Below, piece after piece: positions 1-11,800 of a stretch of 33,919 bases of DNA. Origin of the DNA: Stenocarpella maydis. Lineage: Eukaryota > Ascomycota > Sordariomycetes > Diaporthales > Diaporthaceae. The stretch spans positions 236,654-270,572 of the forward strand of contig NQMI01000053.1 of NCBI GenBank assembly GCA_002270565.1. The letters run 5' to 3'. The position numbers were made by a program, and so were the translations under genes. The notes beneath the pieces are model-generated. The model was given only the letters and a program-made list of their open reading frames with translations. It was not told the origin of the DNA and did no database searches. The stretch's first letter is position 1. Every line of letters starts with the position of its first letter.

Positions 1-3000
1 ATTTATTCATTAATTTTCTAATTCTTTTTAATAAATAAATTCAATATTAAATTATAATAAGTATTGTAATTATTAGATTTATTATTTATTAAATGCTCTA
101 GTAGTAATAAAGTATATTATTATTTTTCAATTTATATAAACCTTAATTAAATATTTAATATTAATTAAATAGTGTTCCTATTCTTGAAGTACTTTAATTA
201 TTAATATAAGTTTCTTATTATATATTGGGTAGTTAAGTTTAAGTGTATTAAGTCTTCTAGAGAAAAAGATAATACAGTAGAATCTCTCTTATTTATTTCT
301 TTATTTTATCTCCTCTTTAATAGTAAAGTCTAATCAATTTATTTTAATTTTGAATTTCTTTTCTAAATCTACCTCTATAAATTTTAATTTTAAAAGAACT
401 TACACTATAATTTTATTAAATATCTTTTCTTTTATATCTCTTTATATAAATGGTTTATCTTTCTTTATAAGTTTATAAGAGGTTATGAGATTTCTTTATA
501 TTTTTTAATAAACTATTAGTAGAAGTTAATATATCTTTAAAATCCTTATATATTTTTAATATTAATAAGAGTAGGCTAATCTTTAATTACTATAATCTTA
601 AAATCTTATATTTAGATTTCTTTTAATTAGGTAGTATATCTAAAATAATTAACTTTTATATATATAAAAATAATATTTCTCTAGTTTCATAAATAATTTA
701 GCTTCTTAAAGCTTTCAAAAGTCTTTCTTAATATATTACTCATATATATTATATTATTAAGATAAATAATAATACTGTAATTGAGATACTTATTAAGAAT
801 TAAGTTAATTATTTTTTAAAATACCCCTAGAGTATTAATAATCTTAAATAATATAATTACTACCTTAAAATATTTATAATATATTCTAAATACTATTTTC
901 TATTCTTTTCTTTTTTTAATTTAAATATAATTATATTTGTACTTCAAATTAAGTATTATAAATTATTATATTTTCTTTAAGTCTATCTTATAGCTCTTTA
1001 AGAAATAATAAGGAATAATAGTTTTTGATTATTATATTATTATATTATTAATAATTATTATGAAGTTATAATTTATTTATTTTTTAAATATAAATACGAT
1101 TAAATATCTTTTAAGTAATTTTGAGGGTTATATATATCCTATTTTTAAAATCTTTATTAAAGTACTTATAAAGTGTCTTTAATTAGTTATTATTAATTTT
1201 ATAAAACTTATAAAATTTAATATAATATCTAGTTTAAGTAGGATCTTATATATTTATTTAGTATATCAAGGTAAAACCATATTAAGTTCTTCTTAATAGA
1301 CCTTAAGGAATTAATAATGTTCTTTTAGTATATATCTTAATTTTAAGAATATATAATCTTATTTTTTCTTTTATATTATATAGATAAACCTTTTAAATAT
1401 TAATTTAGAAAGCTTTTATATATAAAAGTAAATATTATAAGGTTCCTTTTAGGGATATAATGATTATTCTTAAGATATTGTTCTGGGATCTAGGGGAACC
1501 GGTGTGTTCCGGAGTCCGGAGGAAAACCAGCCCTAGCGTCGCCCCAAGGCTATAAAAAGGGGCCCTCCTGCACTGCTTTTGAGAAATTTCTAGTCCTAGA
1601 GAATTAATCTTTTTATACCCTATAAATTTATATATATCTGATATATATGTGTGTACTATGAAATCATTTCCTGTACCTTCTTCTTCTGCCCTCCCTTTTT
1701 AGCACCCTTTATTCCCCTTATAACTCTCTTATTACGTTAGGGGCTCCTCTTCTTGCCTTCCACGCTCCTCTTGAGGTGGTTGCTTAATCAGGGCTCTAGC
1801 AGAATGTGTGTCTTTTTGTGTGTGTAGAGGTTTTGTCCTCTCGCTCCCTCTGGCCCGTTTTCAGTATATAAGTAATAATATATTAAATTACTTTTTTAAA
1901 TAATTAGATTTGTATCCTTGAAAAAGCTAATATAAGGCTTATAAAGTATTAAAGGCTAAAAAAAGTTAAATTTAGCTTAAAAACTACTTAATATTAAGGA
2001 ATCCTTAGTAATACTTAATAAAAAATAAAACGGAAAGTGATTAACTAATAAAATAACTAATGATAATAAGAATTTAGTTTATAATAAATTAAATAAATAA
2101 TAATATAGTAATTATAATAAGACTAAGTATAATATAAGAACTTATAAAAAGAATATACAAAACTTTAATAAGCTAAATTTTAAGTAAATAATACTAAGTT
2201 TAGCCTAAATAGTACTAATTAGTATAAGTATATAAATATTAATAGTTTATAATAAATTAAGATATCAATAATAAAGTTAGTATTATTTAATATAAAGTAT
2301 ATTTTTTCTACTAAAGGTTACTCTCTTTAACTTAGTATTATGCCTACTTTAATTATTTTAGATCTATAAAATTAAGTATATTTCAATAATTTAGTATATT
2401 TGGTACTAATTAGTACTAAATCTTATTACTTAGCCTTAGGCGGGTGCTAGGGTAGCCTAAAGTTAATCAATTTGCTAAAACCTAGCTACTTCGTGGTCTT
2501 AGCTACTTCCTAGTACCCTATATTAAATTTATATGTCTTATATAATGATGTATTTTAATCTTTTCAGTCTTTAATATTTTAATATTGTATTTATTTATTT
2601 ATTTATATTGTTAATAGTTCAAAGGATTATATTTATTAATGTTTAAATAAATCTAAAACACTAAATATTATTTCTTATAGCTTATATTAAAAGAAAGATT
2701 TTTAAATATTAAATAATTAATTTTGAATAATACAAACCTTTATATGAATATACAAATAATATATATTTATAACTTTAAATATAATTAATCTATAATTATT
2801 CATACTTATATTATTATATCATCTTTTATTATAGTATAATTTCATATATATTAAAAGCCTTAATGATTATATTTAGGTCTATAAGTAAATAAAATAACTG
2901 ACAGTATTCTACTCTCTTAAAATATAAAATATATATTACTATTATAAAATTTGAATACATTAAATCTTGAAATAAATAGAGAAATATAAGAATAATATAA

Positions 3001-4687
3001 AAATTAAAAATATAACTAATATTTAAAAAGAACTATTTTATATAAACCTTAATACTTTCTAGCCTTATTATACTTAGCCTAACCCCTTTAAATTTACAGA
3101 ATTAGCAATGTTGTTTATATTAAAAAGTAATAAAGGAAATTTTTAAATTTTAATATATAATATATTTAATAAATACTTAGTTTTAATTTAATTAAATATA
3201 TAAATATAATATAATTCTTTACAAATTTATATTATAAATTTGTATTATAATATTAGATATATAATATTAAAATTCAAGTAACTTTATATATTTCTGTAAT
3301 TTATATATTATTTCTTTTATATTTCTAAGTAATTTAAATCACTGGAATTCTTATTTTCTTTGAAAAACCAAAAATATATTGAGTATTTAAGTAAATATAT
3401 ATATAATAAAATATATAAGTACAATTAAATATAACTATTTAGTAAAACCTTAGTATTTATAAATCGGTTTATATTTATTTTAATCTCTTTAAACTAATAA
3501 ATTTAATTAAAACTAAACAATTCAGTATAATTAATACTAATTAATACTAACTTTTACTACTTATTTAGCTTTAAATAAAGTTAAGGTTAATAAAAGTTAA
3601 TAAATACTATAAAATTGACGTACTTATTAATATAGTTTACTTATTAACAAACTGTATTATTAATTTAAAGTAGAAATAAAAACTTAAAGAGTATAAATAG
3701 TTTATATTTATATAATATAAGGTATTCATAGTTTAGTTTATTTAATAAATTTATTTTATATATAGTTTTAATAATGTTAAACTACTTAATAATGGAAGAT
3801 AGCTTTAACCTGAATTATGTATTAATAATATTAATATAAATTACATTAGTTTAAAATTTAGACTCATAATCTAAAATGGAAGTTTCTAATTTAATATTAA
3901 TAAAAGTCATAACTGAATAATCACTATTAAAGGTATATATTATGTATTAATTATCTTAATTTAAATAAATCATTTTTTATTTCTTAAAAGTAATTATTAT
4001 CTATTTTAAATAAGAAGATAAACTTGAAGAGTGTAATTAGTTTATAATACATATAAATATTATTTTCATATATACATAAATTTGAAAAGCAGTATAACAT
4101 ATTGATAAAGTATTAAGCTAGCCTTATATAATAATAATTATAATGGCTAATTTATAGGTTTAACTTATGCTAGTATTCTTTTTCTTTAATTTATAGAAAG
4201 GTTTATATAGTATATATATAATTAGTAGTAATCCTTTTAAAGCCCTAGGGACTTAGTTAGCAATTATTATAAAAGCGAACAGGGGGGTAACCTTAGATAA
4301 CTAAGTATGGGTAGCTATTTATCTAGCTCGTACCTTAGGTTTTCTATAATAGCATTAGCCTTATATAGTTTTCCCTTAGGGAGCAGATAGGTATAGATAC
4401 TATTAGCTGCTGCGGAATTGCTAGGTAACTTGGGTACTAGGGCCTAGGCTTCACTATGTAAAGAATAGCACCTAGTTCAACCAATAGAATTATACCGCGG
4501 AGCTTACTCCAAGGGCTTAAACCTTTTAATTAATAGTGGTTATATTAAATAGTCTGACTTGGTAGGGGACTTAATAAATGCATAGTAATCCATATGAATT
4601 TAAAAACGAGGTATTTTTAATATTTCTGTAGAATTAATAATAGGTAGTTAAAAAGGGAGTGTTTACTATGAGAAGTGAGGGGCCGAA
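1..4687. other. AT-rich RIP-eroded compartment (left arm)
   Basis: This block is overwhelmingly A and T, is rich in TpA, and has stop codons in every frame, so no open frame of useful length survives. That pattern is what repeat-induced point mutation leaves of transposons in ascomycetes. Composition rises briefly at about 2430-2520 and again at 4230-4600, which may be younger or less mutated pieces. I could not recognise a protein domain in any of it. The only well-preserved segment is the LTR-like sequence at 1479-1863, listed separately. The right-hand border is abrupt and falls inside the NLR relic that starts at 4688. It could also be read as pericentromeric AT-rich DNA, but nothing in the sequence separates that from an ordinary transposon island. 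Confidence 0.85.
1479..1863 (+). mobile_element. Probable LTR (solo or 3' LTR), little affected by RIP
   Basis: A GC-balanced 385-bp island sits inside AT-rich DNA. It begins with TG at 1479 and can be closed with CA at 1863, the usual LTR ends. A promoter-like TATA box (tataaaaagg) lies at 1551-1560, about 70 bp in, and the second half is T- and CT-rich, as in fungal U5/leader sequences. Its first 61 bases match the last 61 bases of the window (33859-33919) at 48 positions. Twelve of the 13 differences are C-to-T or G-to-A in the other copy, so this copy is the less mutated one. Flanks are atat on the left and gtat on the right, only a weak case for target-site duplication. The right boundary is uncertain, and the strand is inferred from the TATA box. 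Confidence 0.6.
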
Positions 4688-6136
4688 TCAGGGGGGGGGA
4701 CGAAAGTTGGCTAGGGACGTTAGGAGCTGATGGAGCAATGTACGCAGCAGGCCTTCCTTTGACCTCTGCACGGGTGAGCCAACAGCTCAGAAGTAAAAAG
4801 ATGCAATGATCAGTGGTTCGCTTCCAGCCCAGGTCCGTAGGAAGGATGAGCATCTTGGCTCACCTGGACGTTCTGGCACAACTGGAGAGGCATTCCCTTT
4901 CTCCGGCGTCTGAGAGATGAAGCTCATCAGGGGTGATTTCCCCGATCCAGCTTTGCCAGTAATCTTGTAAAGCCGCTTGTCCGACTCTTCAAGCCACTGG
5001 CAAAAGCTAGCCCATGGGCGGTCCGAGTGCTGCTCGCGTTCAAAGACCCATTGGAATGTCTTGTCGTAAGCGTCAACTACGGACTGTTCCCGGGCTAACA
5101 TGTCTGGGTACGCCAACTTCGAAAGTAATTTCTCCTTGAGTGTTCGTGTTCTCGTATGCGGTAAATTGAAACTTCTGGGCTGTATCGCAATTTCTTCCCT
5201 CTCAGGCTTGTATATTCCATCGATAATTGCTGTCTTGATTGACCGCGCAGCATTTCTTGGCCCCTCTCTGCCCAGACTTTGGGCTATGAAGTCGACGGAG
5301 GCAGTGCCTAGGCCACGGCCCAGGACTAGGTCAATCTGATATCTCGGACTGTTGGAATGTTTGGTTATCTCCCTAAGGATTTGTTCTTGTATTTCTCTCG
5401 ACTTGGCTGCTTCAGATCTACACGGGCGGGGCCAGATGTCAGCTAACCTTATCGGATCTTCATGGTGTCTTCAAGTATTGGCGCACGCGATTGTCAAAGA
5501 TCCACAAGAGAACTTTCCATGCAATTAATGATACTCAAACGGGTTTCTATTCCAGATGGCACATTTGTGAATCGAGGAGGTGTAGGAACTAGCGCCTAAC
5601 AGACTGAAGCCAAGACTGGGCCACAACATGTGTAAAGGTTCCTTGCACTACGTTCAGGAAGTGAGAAAAGTTTCGTGTGCTTACCTCAGGTCATGTACCA
5701 CGTGAAGTATCACCCGGTTCTCGATACGGTCCAGCTTCGTTTACATTTCTGTTATGTGCCCCTCATTTCATTCGACTTGAAAGCCGTTTGAATGGCTTTA
5801 AATTTGCTCTTCTTGGTTCTCCACCAGTCTGGTCCCTGATCTTGTTCACTGAGTCCAGTGTCTCCTCAGTGACTTCGCGAGACTCTGCGACAAGATTCAC
5901 CAGGATGGGATCTTTATTCTGCAAGCTCGCTATTGGTGCATGGCCGAATGGTCCTACTCGATAGAGCCAAGTACTTTCTCGACCTCCAGCGTGTGTTGTC
6001 GGAGCTGTTTGGAGCCCATTTTGGAGTCTGCCTGCGACGAATGTAGTTTCCAAGCCGTCGCCAAGACGATGCCTCCATGCTCGACCATCTAGAGGATGTT
6101 AGCCGCTAGGCTGAGGCCGGCGATAGCTTCTGCCAT
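4688..6136 (-). pseudogene. Fungal NLR-like protein (N-terminal STAND domain plus NACHT), broken and truncated
   Basis: Such proteins are fungal STAND/NLR receptors linked to non-self recognition. Reading from 6136 downward, a good start context leads into MAEAIAGLSLAANIL, a typical beginning. An in-frame TAG (6089-6091, from CAG) follows, then shifted segments with the conserved AESREVTEETLDSVNKI stretch, TGA at 5768-5770 (TGG to TGA), TAA at 5741-5743 (CAA to TAA), and LDRIENRVILHVVHDL. An intron at 5418-5684 still has its GTAAGC donor, GCTGAC branch site and TAG acceptor. Exon 2 (5417 downward) stays open for about 210 codons and carries the FQWVF motif and the Walker A loop GKAGSGKS, with Pro after it (codon 4931-4933) where Thr or Ser is usual. 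A TGA at 4787-4789 replaces the Trp expected after ASFYF; the NACHT sequence continues in frame for about 33 more codons to 4688. The rest of the NACHT domain and any repeat domain are lost at the AT-rich border. Confidence 0.85.
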
Positions 6137-9100
6137 GATGGTTTGTGCGGGTTCGGTGCCCGGAATCCAGTTGTATAGTGCTTGTTGCTTTTCTTCAGCG
6201 TCGAACATGTGAGGTGGTTCTGAGCGGGTATGGGCAGGCAAGCAGGGGCCAGCTCGACTTCGGATCCTGAAGTCCTCTGCTGACATGCATGGCCTGGTGT
6301 AACCAGCCCTGAAAACAGCAGAGCAACGGCGCCCACGTCTATAGAAGCATTGGCATCTCATTGCCTGCCTGGCCTTGCAGAGGCGCGCCTAGCCCAAATC
6401 GGAGCCGAGCCGACAAACGGAGCCATGATTGGCCGTCCTGTGCTACGAACAAGTAATATCGCGGATGGACAAGATCTCCCAATTGCACATCGTCCACCAT
6501 GTTGGCGTTTTGGTTGGCGTGTTTACCTCGGGGCCTGGCTGCCTGATATCATTTAATGATAAATTCAGACACCCGCATAACTAATACCCAGAAGCCCCCG
6601 CCCCCCAAACCAAAGCATCCACGCCCAACGCCCAAATCGTGCACTAAAACCAGACGCTTGATTAGCTGGAGTTATGTGGAAGAGCCTTGTGTGTTCTATG
6701 TAATATGTGGATTAGGATCAGATGATTACTTACTCTCAGATTGCTGTCACGAGCTAAATAGCAAGTATTGATACAGGCAGGTCAGACTGCCTGACTGCTG
6801 GGACAAGATTCATTCTTGATGCACCTGAGCTTATCGTGCCTCGAGCTTATTGCAACTTATCGCGACTTATCACTAGCGCCCCCACCTTGGTGTCGCGCGG
6901 GAAGCCTGCGGGCCCCCAAACCGGCGTGATGAATCCGAACCAGCGCCCCCAGGATGAGATCAGATCTCCTGGGCGGCTTATTATTAGGTGCTGGGCTGTA
7001 ACACCAGCGCCGGCGGAGGCATGGTGGGGAGGCCAACCCCGTCCGTCGCCACTCGCCGCATTGCGACGGTGGAAATCTTTGGATTTTTTTGATCCAAGCA
7101 ACGTTTGAACCACCAAAGGGCTCCGCCGACACCGCCTGAAGCCCACTCCCCCTGCTCCCTTACTGTTTCGGACATGTTGTGAGCAATTTTGTATCCCGCC
7201 CCGGATACCGACTCCTCCTGGCTTCGTTCGCAAGCTCGGGCTGGTAGCACAGCTTCCCACTCATCTCGAAGGTCAGTACCGGCCAAGGCTGCCAGCTTTG
7301 TGGAGCAGGGCATGCCCCCACCACCGAGTCCAGTTCTGTCTCACTCGCCCGCATTCTGCTGACACTGGCTAGCGATCCTCTCCCCTAAGTAACGTAACGA
7401 AGCGCTCATGATGAGGCACATCTCGCCAGGTCCGCCAACGCCACCGGCGGGTCGGGCGAGAGCTAAGACGTGGTCCTTTGGCAAGGTACGTAGGAGAACT
7501 TTCTTCCTCTCATCTCATCACATTCTTCGGCCTGACAGGGGGCAACGCACCGAGATGGGCCGGGATGAACGCGCCGCAGGCTATCACAGCCTCTTTTTTC
7601 AGGGACAACATTGCCCCATGGCTGCTGCAAAGTCGCTCGGCATTTGGGGCCCGTTCTTTTCCGAGTTTTGTCCTCGTGTCGTCATGGCATAGGGGTGGCA
7701 AGTCAGGAACCCACCCAGCGGTGAGGAGCCGCTTTCCAGGGGTCCGGGACCCAGTGGGTAGATCTCAAGAGTATAATATGGCAGAATGACTCTGGATTGC
7801 CTTCCAGGGTCAGACGCGGACGGCAGTCACCCACCTGTCGACGCCCCTGATGATCCAATGCGGCGCACTGGGCCCTGATGCAATCATACAGGACAGAGCT
7901 CTGGGACTGCTCTGGCCGCGCTTGGTCAGCTGGCGCATGGACAGCCGCATACGAGACTGGGGCATGTCGCTGAGACAGTGCCCGTGATCGTCTCAGCGGA
8001 CAGCTGGCAAGTCCAGAGCGGGTGGTGCGGACACGAAAACTGGCCCTATGGGTTGCGACAAATTGGACGAGCAAGCGTCATATCCTGATCTGTGCGCACG
8101 ATCCTTCCTCCGGTCATGCCGTTGGTCTGGGGTGAGCCTGTCCGCCGTGACGCGTGCTGCTGGAAAAAGCCCAGTGGCCTGCAAAATGAAGTCAGCCAGA
8201 TGAAATCGCGGGATAACACAACATGGGGCAATGAAGCGGAGATGCTTGCTCACGGCTAGAGCGTTTTGGCGGGGGATGGGGAATCTCAGGCCACCAGGCT
8301 GCGGGGAGGCTCAGTCGAGTCGGCTCCTCAGTCTGGGGAAGAGCGAGGGCGCGAGCATTTTTGGGAGAAAAGAGGAAAGGCCTCGAGTGAGGAATGAGGA
8401 GAAAACATACGATTATAAGGGCCTGCTGATCAGTCGGATCAGTCGCTGGCGTGGAGTGGCATGGGGCTCCGGAGTCAAGACCGGGGGGACTCGGCGATTG
8501 CCCGGGCTTGCCTCTACACATGCGACGTATGCCGGATGCGCTGGCCATGTGGGAACGACTTGAAGCATCTCTCTGGTCTCTCGTATGCTGCCTCGCTGCA
8601 TGATGCCATGTACCGCGAAGGTACGGGGCCCGGCTGCAGTTTCGGTCGGGTCGGCCTCGGCCCTTGTCCCTGTGCTGCCCAGGTGTTTAGCCAGGCGAGA
8701 CAGGCGCTGCTATATTCATTCGTCCGGCTGGTCGCCCTCCCCTCCCCTTCTCTTCCTCTCTCGCTGTCTCTATTTCTCTCACTCGCCGTCATGGTTGCAC
8801 CCTCGGTGACACAGGGCAAGGCTCAGCCGTGCTGCGAACAGCTTCGTCGGTCCGCCTTGTTGCGTCGGAGTGTCCGAGATGTCGGGAGAAGAATGAGCGA
8901 GCATTGGACGAGGGTGCAGGCATGGGCAACCCCTGGCACGGGTAAAGAGTCAGGACCCGCAGAGAACCCGGAGGGGCAGCCAGGGCAGGGCACCTATGTA
9001 CAGGCTCAAAGAAATTCCAGAAGGCTGCCCAAGGAAGAGCGCTGGGCGGCTGGGCGGAAGTTCTCCATATCCTCGGCGCGGAAAGCAAGTGCCCTTTTTG

Positions 9101-10153
9101 CGGGGTGAACCGGCTTGTGGAGGGGGATGGGCTCAGGGGTCGCATATGGTCGCATGGCCGCAGGGCCGCAGCAGCCTCGGCCCCAGCTGGGCCCTGCCAG
9201 GGCTGCCAGGCCGCTGCGGCTTCTGCTGGCCCTGAGAATCCCGATTGCAGCCCACTTGCCCATCCGGAAGAAGATGCATCGGCTCCAATGTTGCGTCAGG
9301 GTGGGACTTGGACTTCCAAGGTACCTACCCAGGAACCTACCCAGGAACCTACCCAGGAACCTACCCAGGAACCTACCCAGGTACCTACCCAGGTGACCTG
9401 TGACCTGACGATGTTCTCGTTGGCTTCTCTATATCCGCAACAGCAGGCACAAGCAGCAGTGCCGGCACGAGACAGACTAGGGGATTCAGGAGAGCCTTTC
9501 CACGGCCGTTACCCACCCCCGTCCATTCAAGTTATACTACAACAATCACAAGCCTCGCCTCCGGTCCAAATTTCACAAGCTTCTTTGTTTGCCTCCTCCT
9601 CCTCCTCCTCCACTACCACGGCACACACACATACCGCATGCTATATACCTTCCTGTCCTAGCTCTTCCACCTTCTCTCTGGCATTTCGTCACCCCACGAT
9701 CCGTCCTACAGAGAGCATTGATCATCTCTGCTTCTATCTCCCTCCCTAACTTTCTCCATTCGCCCGCACTTCAAGGGCCGGTCTTGCGCACATTCCCTTC
9801 ATCCGCCGTCAAATCCAAGCAACGCTCGTGCGACCTGTCAAAGTTTACCCCAGAGTTACCAAATCACCACGCCACCCCTGCAGACGACATCTGGAGGCCA
9901 AGAGGCTCCCCCCCACTGCAGCTGGCCCGTCTGCATCATTATCCACAGCACAGGCCGTGGTCTCGCATTACGCATTACTCCAATTTGCTCCAAGCCTAGC
10001 CGACATCAACCCTCACGCGATCAACTTCTTTCCTAAGAATCCCGACTTGTCTCCGGCCAAGATCCTCAATCGTCTTCCTTGGACTCTCTCGCAGAACCCC
10101 ATGCTTCTACGGCAAACAACATCACAACTCACTGCTCACAACTACGGCCAAAC
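6137..10153. other. 4-kb stretch without a recognisable gene
   Basis: No open frame here has a domain I recognise. The longest (8461-9108 and 9105-9749, both +) are low-complexity: the first runs through a CT tract, and the second encodes the 12-bp minisatellite and has no ATG start. GC is normal and RIP is not evident. From about 8730 onward the + strand becomes pyrimidine-rich (CT runs at 8735-8785, a CCT repeat near 9595-9612, and long C/T stretches to 10150), which is common upstream of start codons in Sordariomycetes. Part of 9400-10153 is therefore probably promoter and 5' leader of the PFK-2 gene. A 5' UTR intron or an unrecognised lineage-specific gene cannot be excluded. Confidence 0.6.
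9319..9390 (+). repeat. 12-bp minisatellite, six units
   Basis: Six perfect-length tandem units of 12 bp run from 9319 to 9390. The outer two read AGGTACCTACCC and the inner four read AGGAACCTACCC, so the array is ordered T-A-A-A-A-T. It lies about 760 bp upstream of the PFK-2/FBPase-2 start codon. A partial seventh unit (aggtgacctg) follows. Because 12 is a multiple of three, one frame reads as a repeated Thr-Gln-Glu-Pro, but that frame has no ATG and no other protein-like features. Confidence 0.95.
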
Positions 10154-11800
10154 ATGGCTCCAGCCAAAGCTAACGGGAGAGGCGTCCAGGTGGAGGACAC
10201 ACGCATCTGCGTGGTAATGGTGGGCCTGCCGGCCCGCGGCAAGAGCTACATCGCACAAAAGGGTACGGTACACACATTGTCTGCCTCCTCCCGCCCCAAA
10301 GCTCTCCCTCCCCGTCCCTCCTCAGCTCACCGCCGCGATTTCTGCAATTGACACAGTATCTCTTCCGTCAACTTTAGGTGCACAACCTCCCACCTCCCCG
10401 AGCGCCCCTTCAGAGTCCTATGAGAGCAGTAATCTAACGCCAGTTGCATTCGCAGCCCAGAGGTACCTCCAATGGCTGTCAGTACCGTCGCAGACCTTCA
10501 ACGTCGGCAACTACCGCCGGAAGGCCGCAGCACAACCCACAGCCGACTTCTTCGACATTGGAAACTCCGAGGGCGAGCGCCAGAGGAAAGCCGCCGCTGA
10601 GGCTGCAGTCGCCGACATGTTGAAGTGGTTCCGCGACGAGAACGGAACCGTTGCCATCTTAGACGCGACCAATTCCACAAAGGAGCGCCGCAAGTGGATA
10701 CTGGAGATATGTACCAACGCCGGAATTGAGGTCTTATATGTCGAGTCCAAGTGTGACGACGAGGAATTGATCATGGCAAACATAAGGGATGTCAAGACAA
10801 CTAGCCCGGACTACATAGGCCAAGATCCAGAGCAAGCTGCCATGGACTTCAGGGGTCGTATCAGGAATTACGAGAAGGTCTACAAGTCGATCAACGAGGA
10901 TGGAGACGAGCACCACCTCACCTACCTGAAGATCATGGACGTTGGCAAGCAGGTCATTATCAACCGGATCCAGGACTACCTGCAGAGTCGCGTTGTCTAC
11001 TACCTCATGAACCTCCACATTCGACCGAGGTCCGTCTGGCTATCAAGGGTATGTCTACCGGGTCTCCAGCTGAGGGGTTCTTCTTGGCATGGCTGACACT
11101 GCTTTAGCACGGCGAGTCCGAGTACAATCTCGATGGGAGAATCGGAGGAGACGCACTGCTCTCTCCACGCGGGGAACAATATGCGCGCAAGCTCCCCGAG
11201 CTGGTCCGCGCCTCAGTGGGTGTACGTGAAGACCAATCCCTGCTGCGCGTCACGGTGTTGTGCTGACAACCTTTCCAGGACGACCGGCCACTCACAGTCT
11301 GGACATCCACCCTGAGGCGGACCATCGCAACGGCGCGCCATCTGCCCAAGCATTATAACCAGCTCCAATGGAAGGCACTGGATGAACTGGACGCTGGCGT
11401 ATGCGACGGCATGACGTACCAGGAGATAAAGGACCAATATCCCGAGGACTTTGAGGCGCGCGACGAGGACAAGTACAATTACCGGTACCGGGGCGGCGAA
11501 TCATACCGCGACGTGGTCATCCGGTTAGAGCCCATCATCATGGAGCTAGAGCGATCCGAGGACATCCTGATCGTTACGCACCAGGCGGTACTCCGCTGCA
11601 TATACGCCTATTTTATGAAGAGGGACCAGGAGAAGAGCCCGTGGATGCACGTGCCGCTGCACACGCTCATCAAACTCACGCCGCGGGCGTACGGGACGGA
11701 CGAGCAGAGGTGGGACGCAAAGATCGCCGCGGTCAGCACGTGGAGAGGCAAGGGCAGCACAGCCAAGCACGAGGAGCCAGTTCCGTCCGCTCTGCATTGA
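10154..11800 (+). CDS. 6-phosphofructo-2-kinase / fructose-2,6-bisphosphatase, bifunctional
   Basis: This cytosolic enzyme makes and breaks fructose 2,6-bisphosphate, the signal that drives glycolysis over gluconeogenesis. Four exons: 10154-10262, 10456-11048, 11108-11221 and 11279-11800 (445 aa). All introns are GT-AG, and intron 2 has a GCTGAC branch site. The kinase half has Walker A GLPARGKS (24-31), FNVGNYRR for fructose-6-phosphate (51-58) and DATN (106-109). The phosphatase half has RHGE (234-237) with catalytic His235, Glu308 in LDELDAGVC and His373 in THQAV. All three match the catalytic residues of the mammalian enzyme, so both activities look intact; some yeast paralogues have lost this histidine. 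Length equals the short single-unit form (FBP26-like), without the long N-terminal extension of yeast Pfk26/27. The ATG at 10154 has an A at -3 and directly precedes the conserved region. The leader is long and CT-rich. Confidence 0.96.

Noticed and set aside
1440..1478. Polypurine tract upstream of the left LTR
   Set aside because: There is faint similarity to the sequence before 33859, but no purine run remains, so whether 1479-1863 is a 3' LTR or solo LTR cannot be decided.
8461..9108. 215-codon plus-strand open frame
   Set aside because: It runs through a CT tract (Leu/Ser/Pro-rich low complexity), shows no domain or collinear conserved motif, and GC-rich DNA gives such frames by chance.
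9105..9749. 214-codon frame containing the Thr-Gln-Glu-Pro repeat
   Set aside because: It starts from GTG rather than ATG, and is made of minisatellite, poly-Ser from a CCT repeat and pyrimidine-rich leader sequence.
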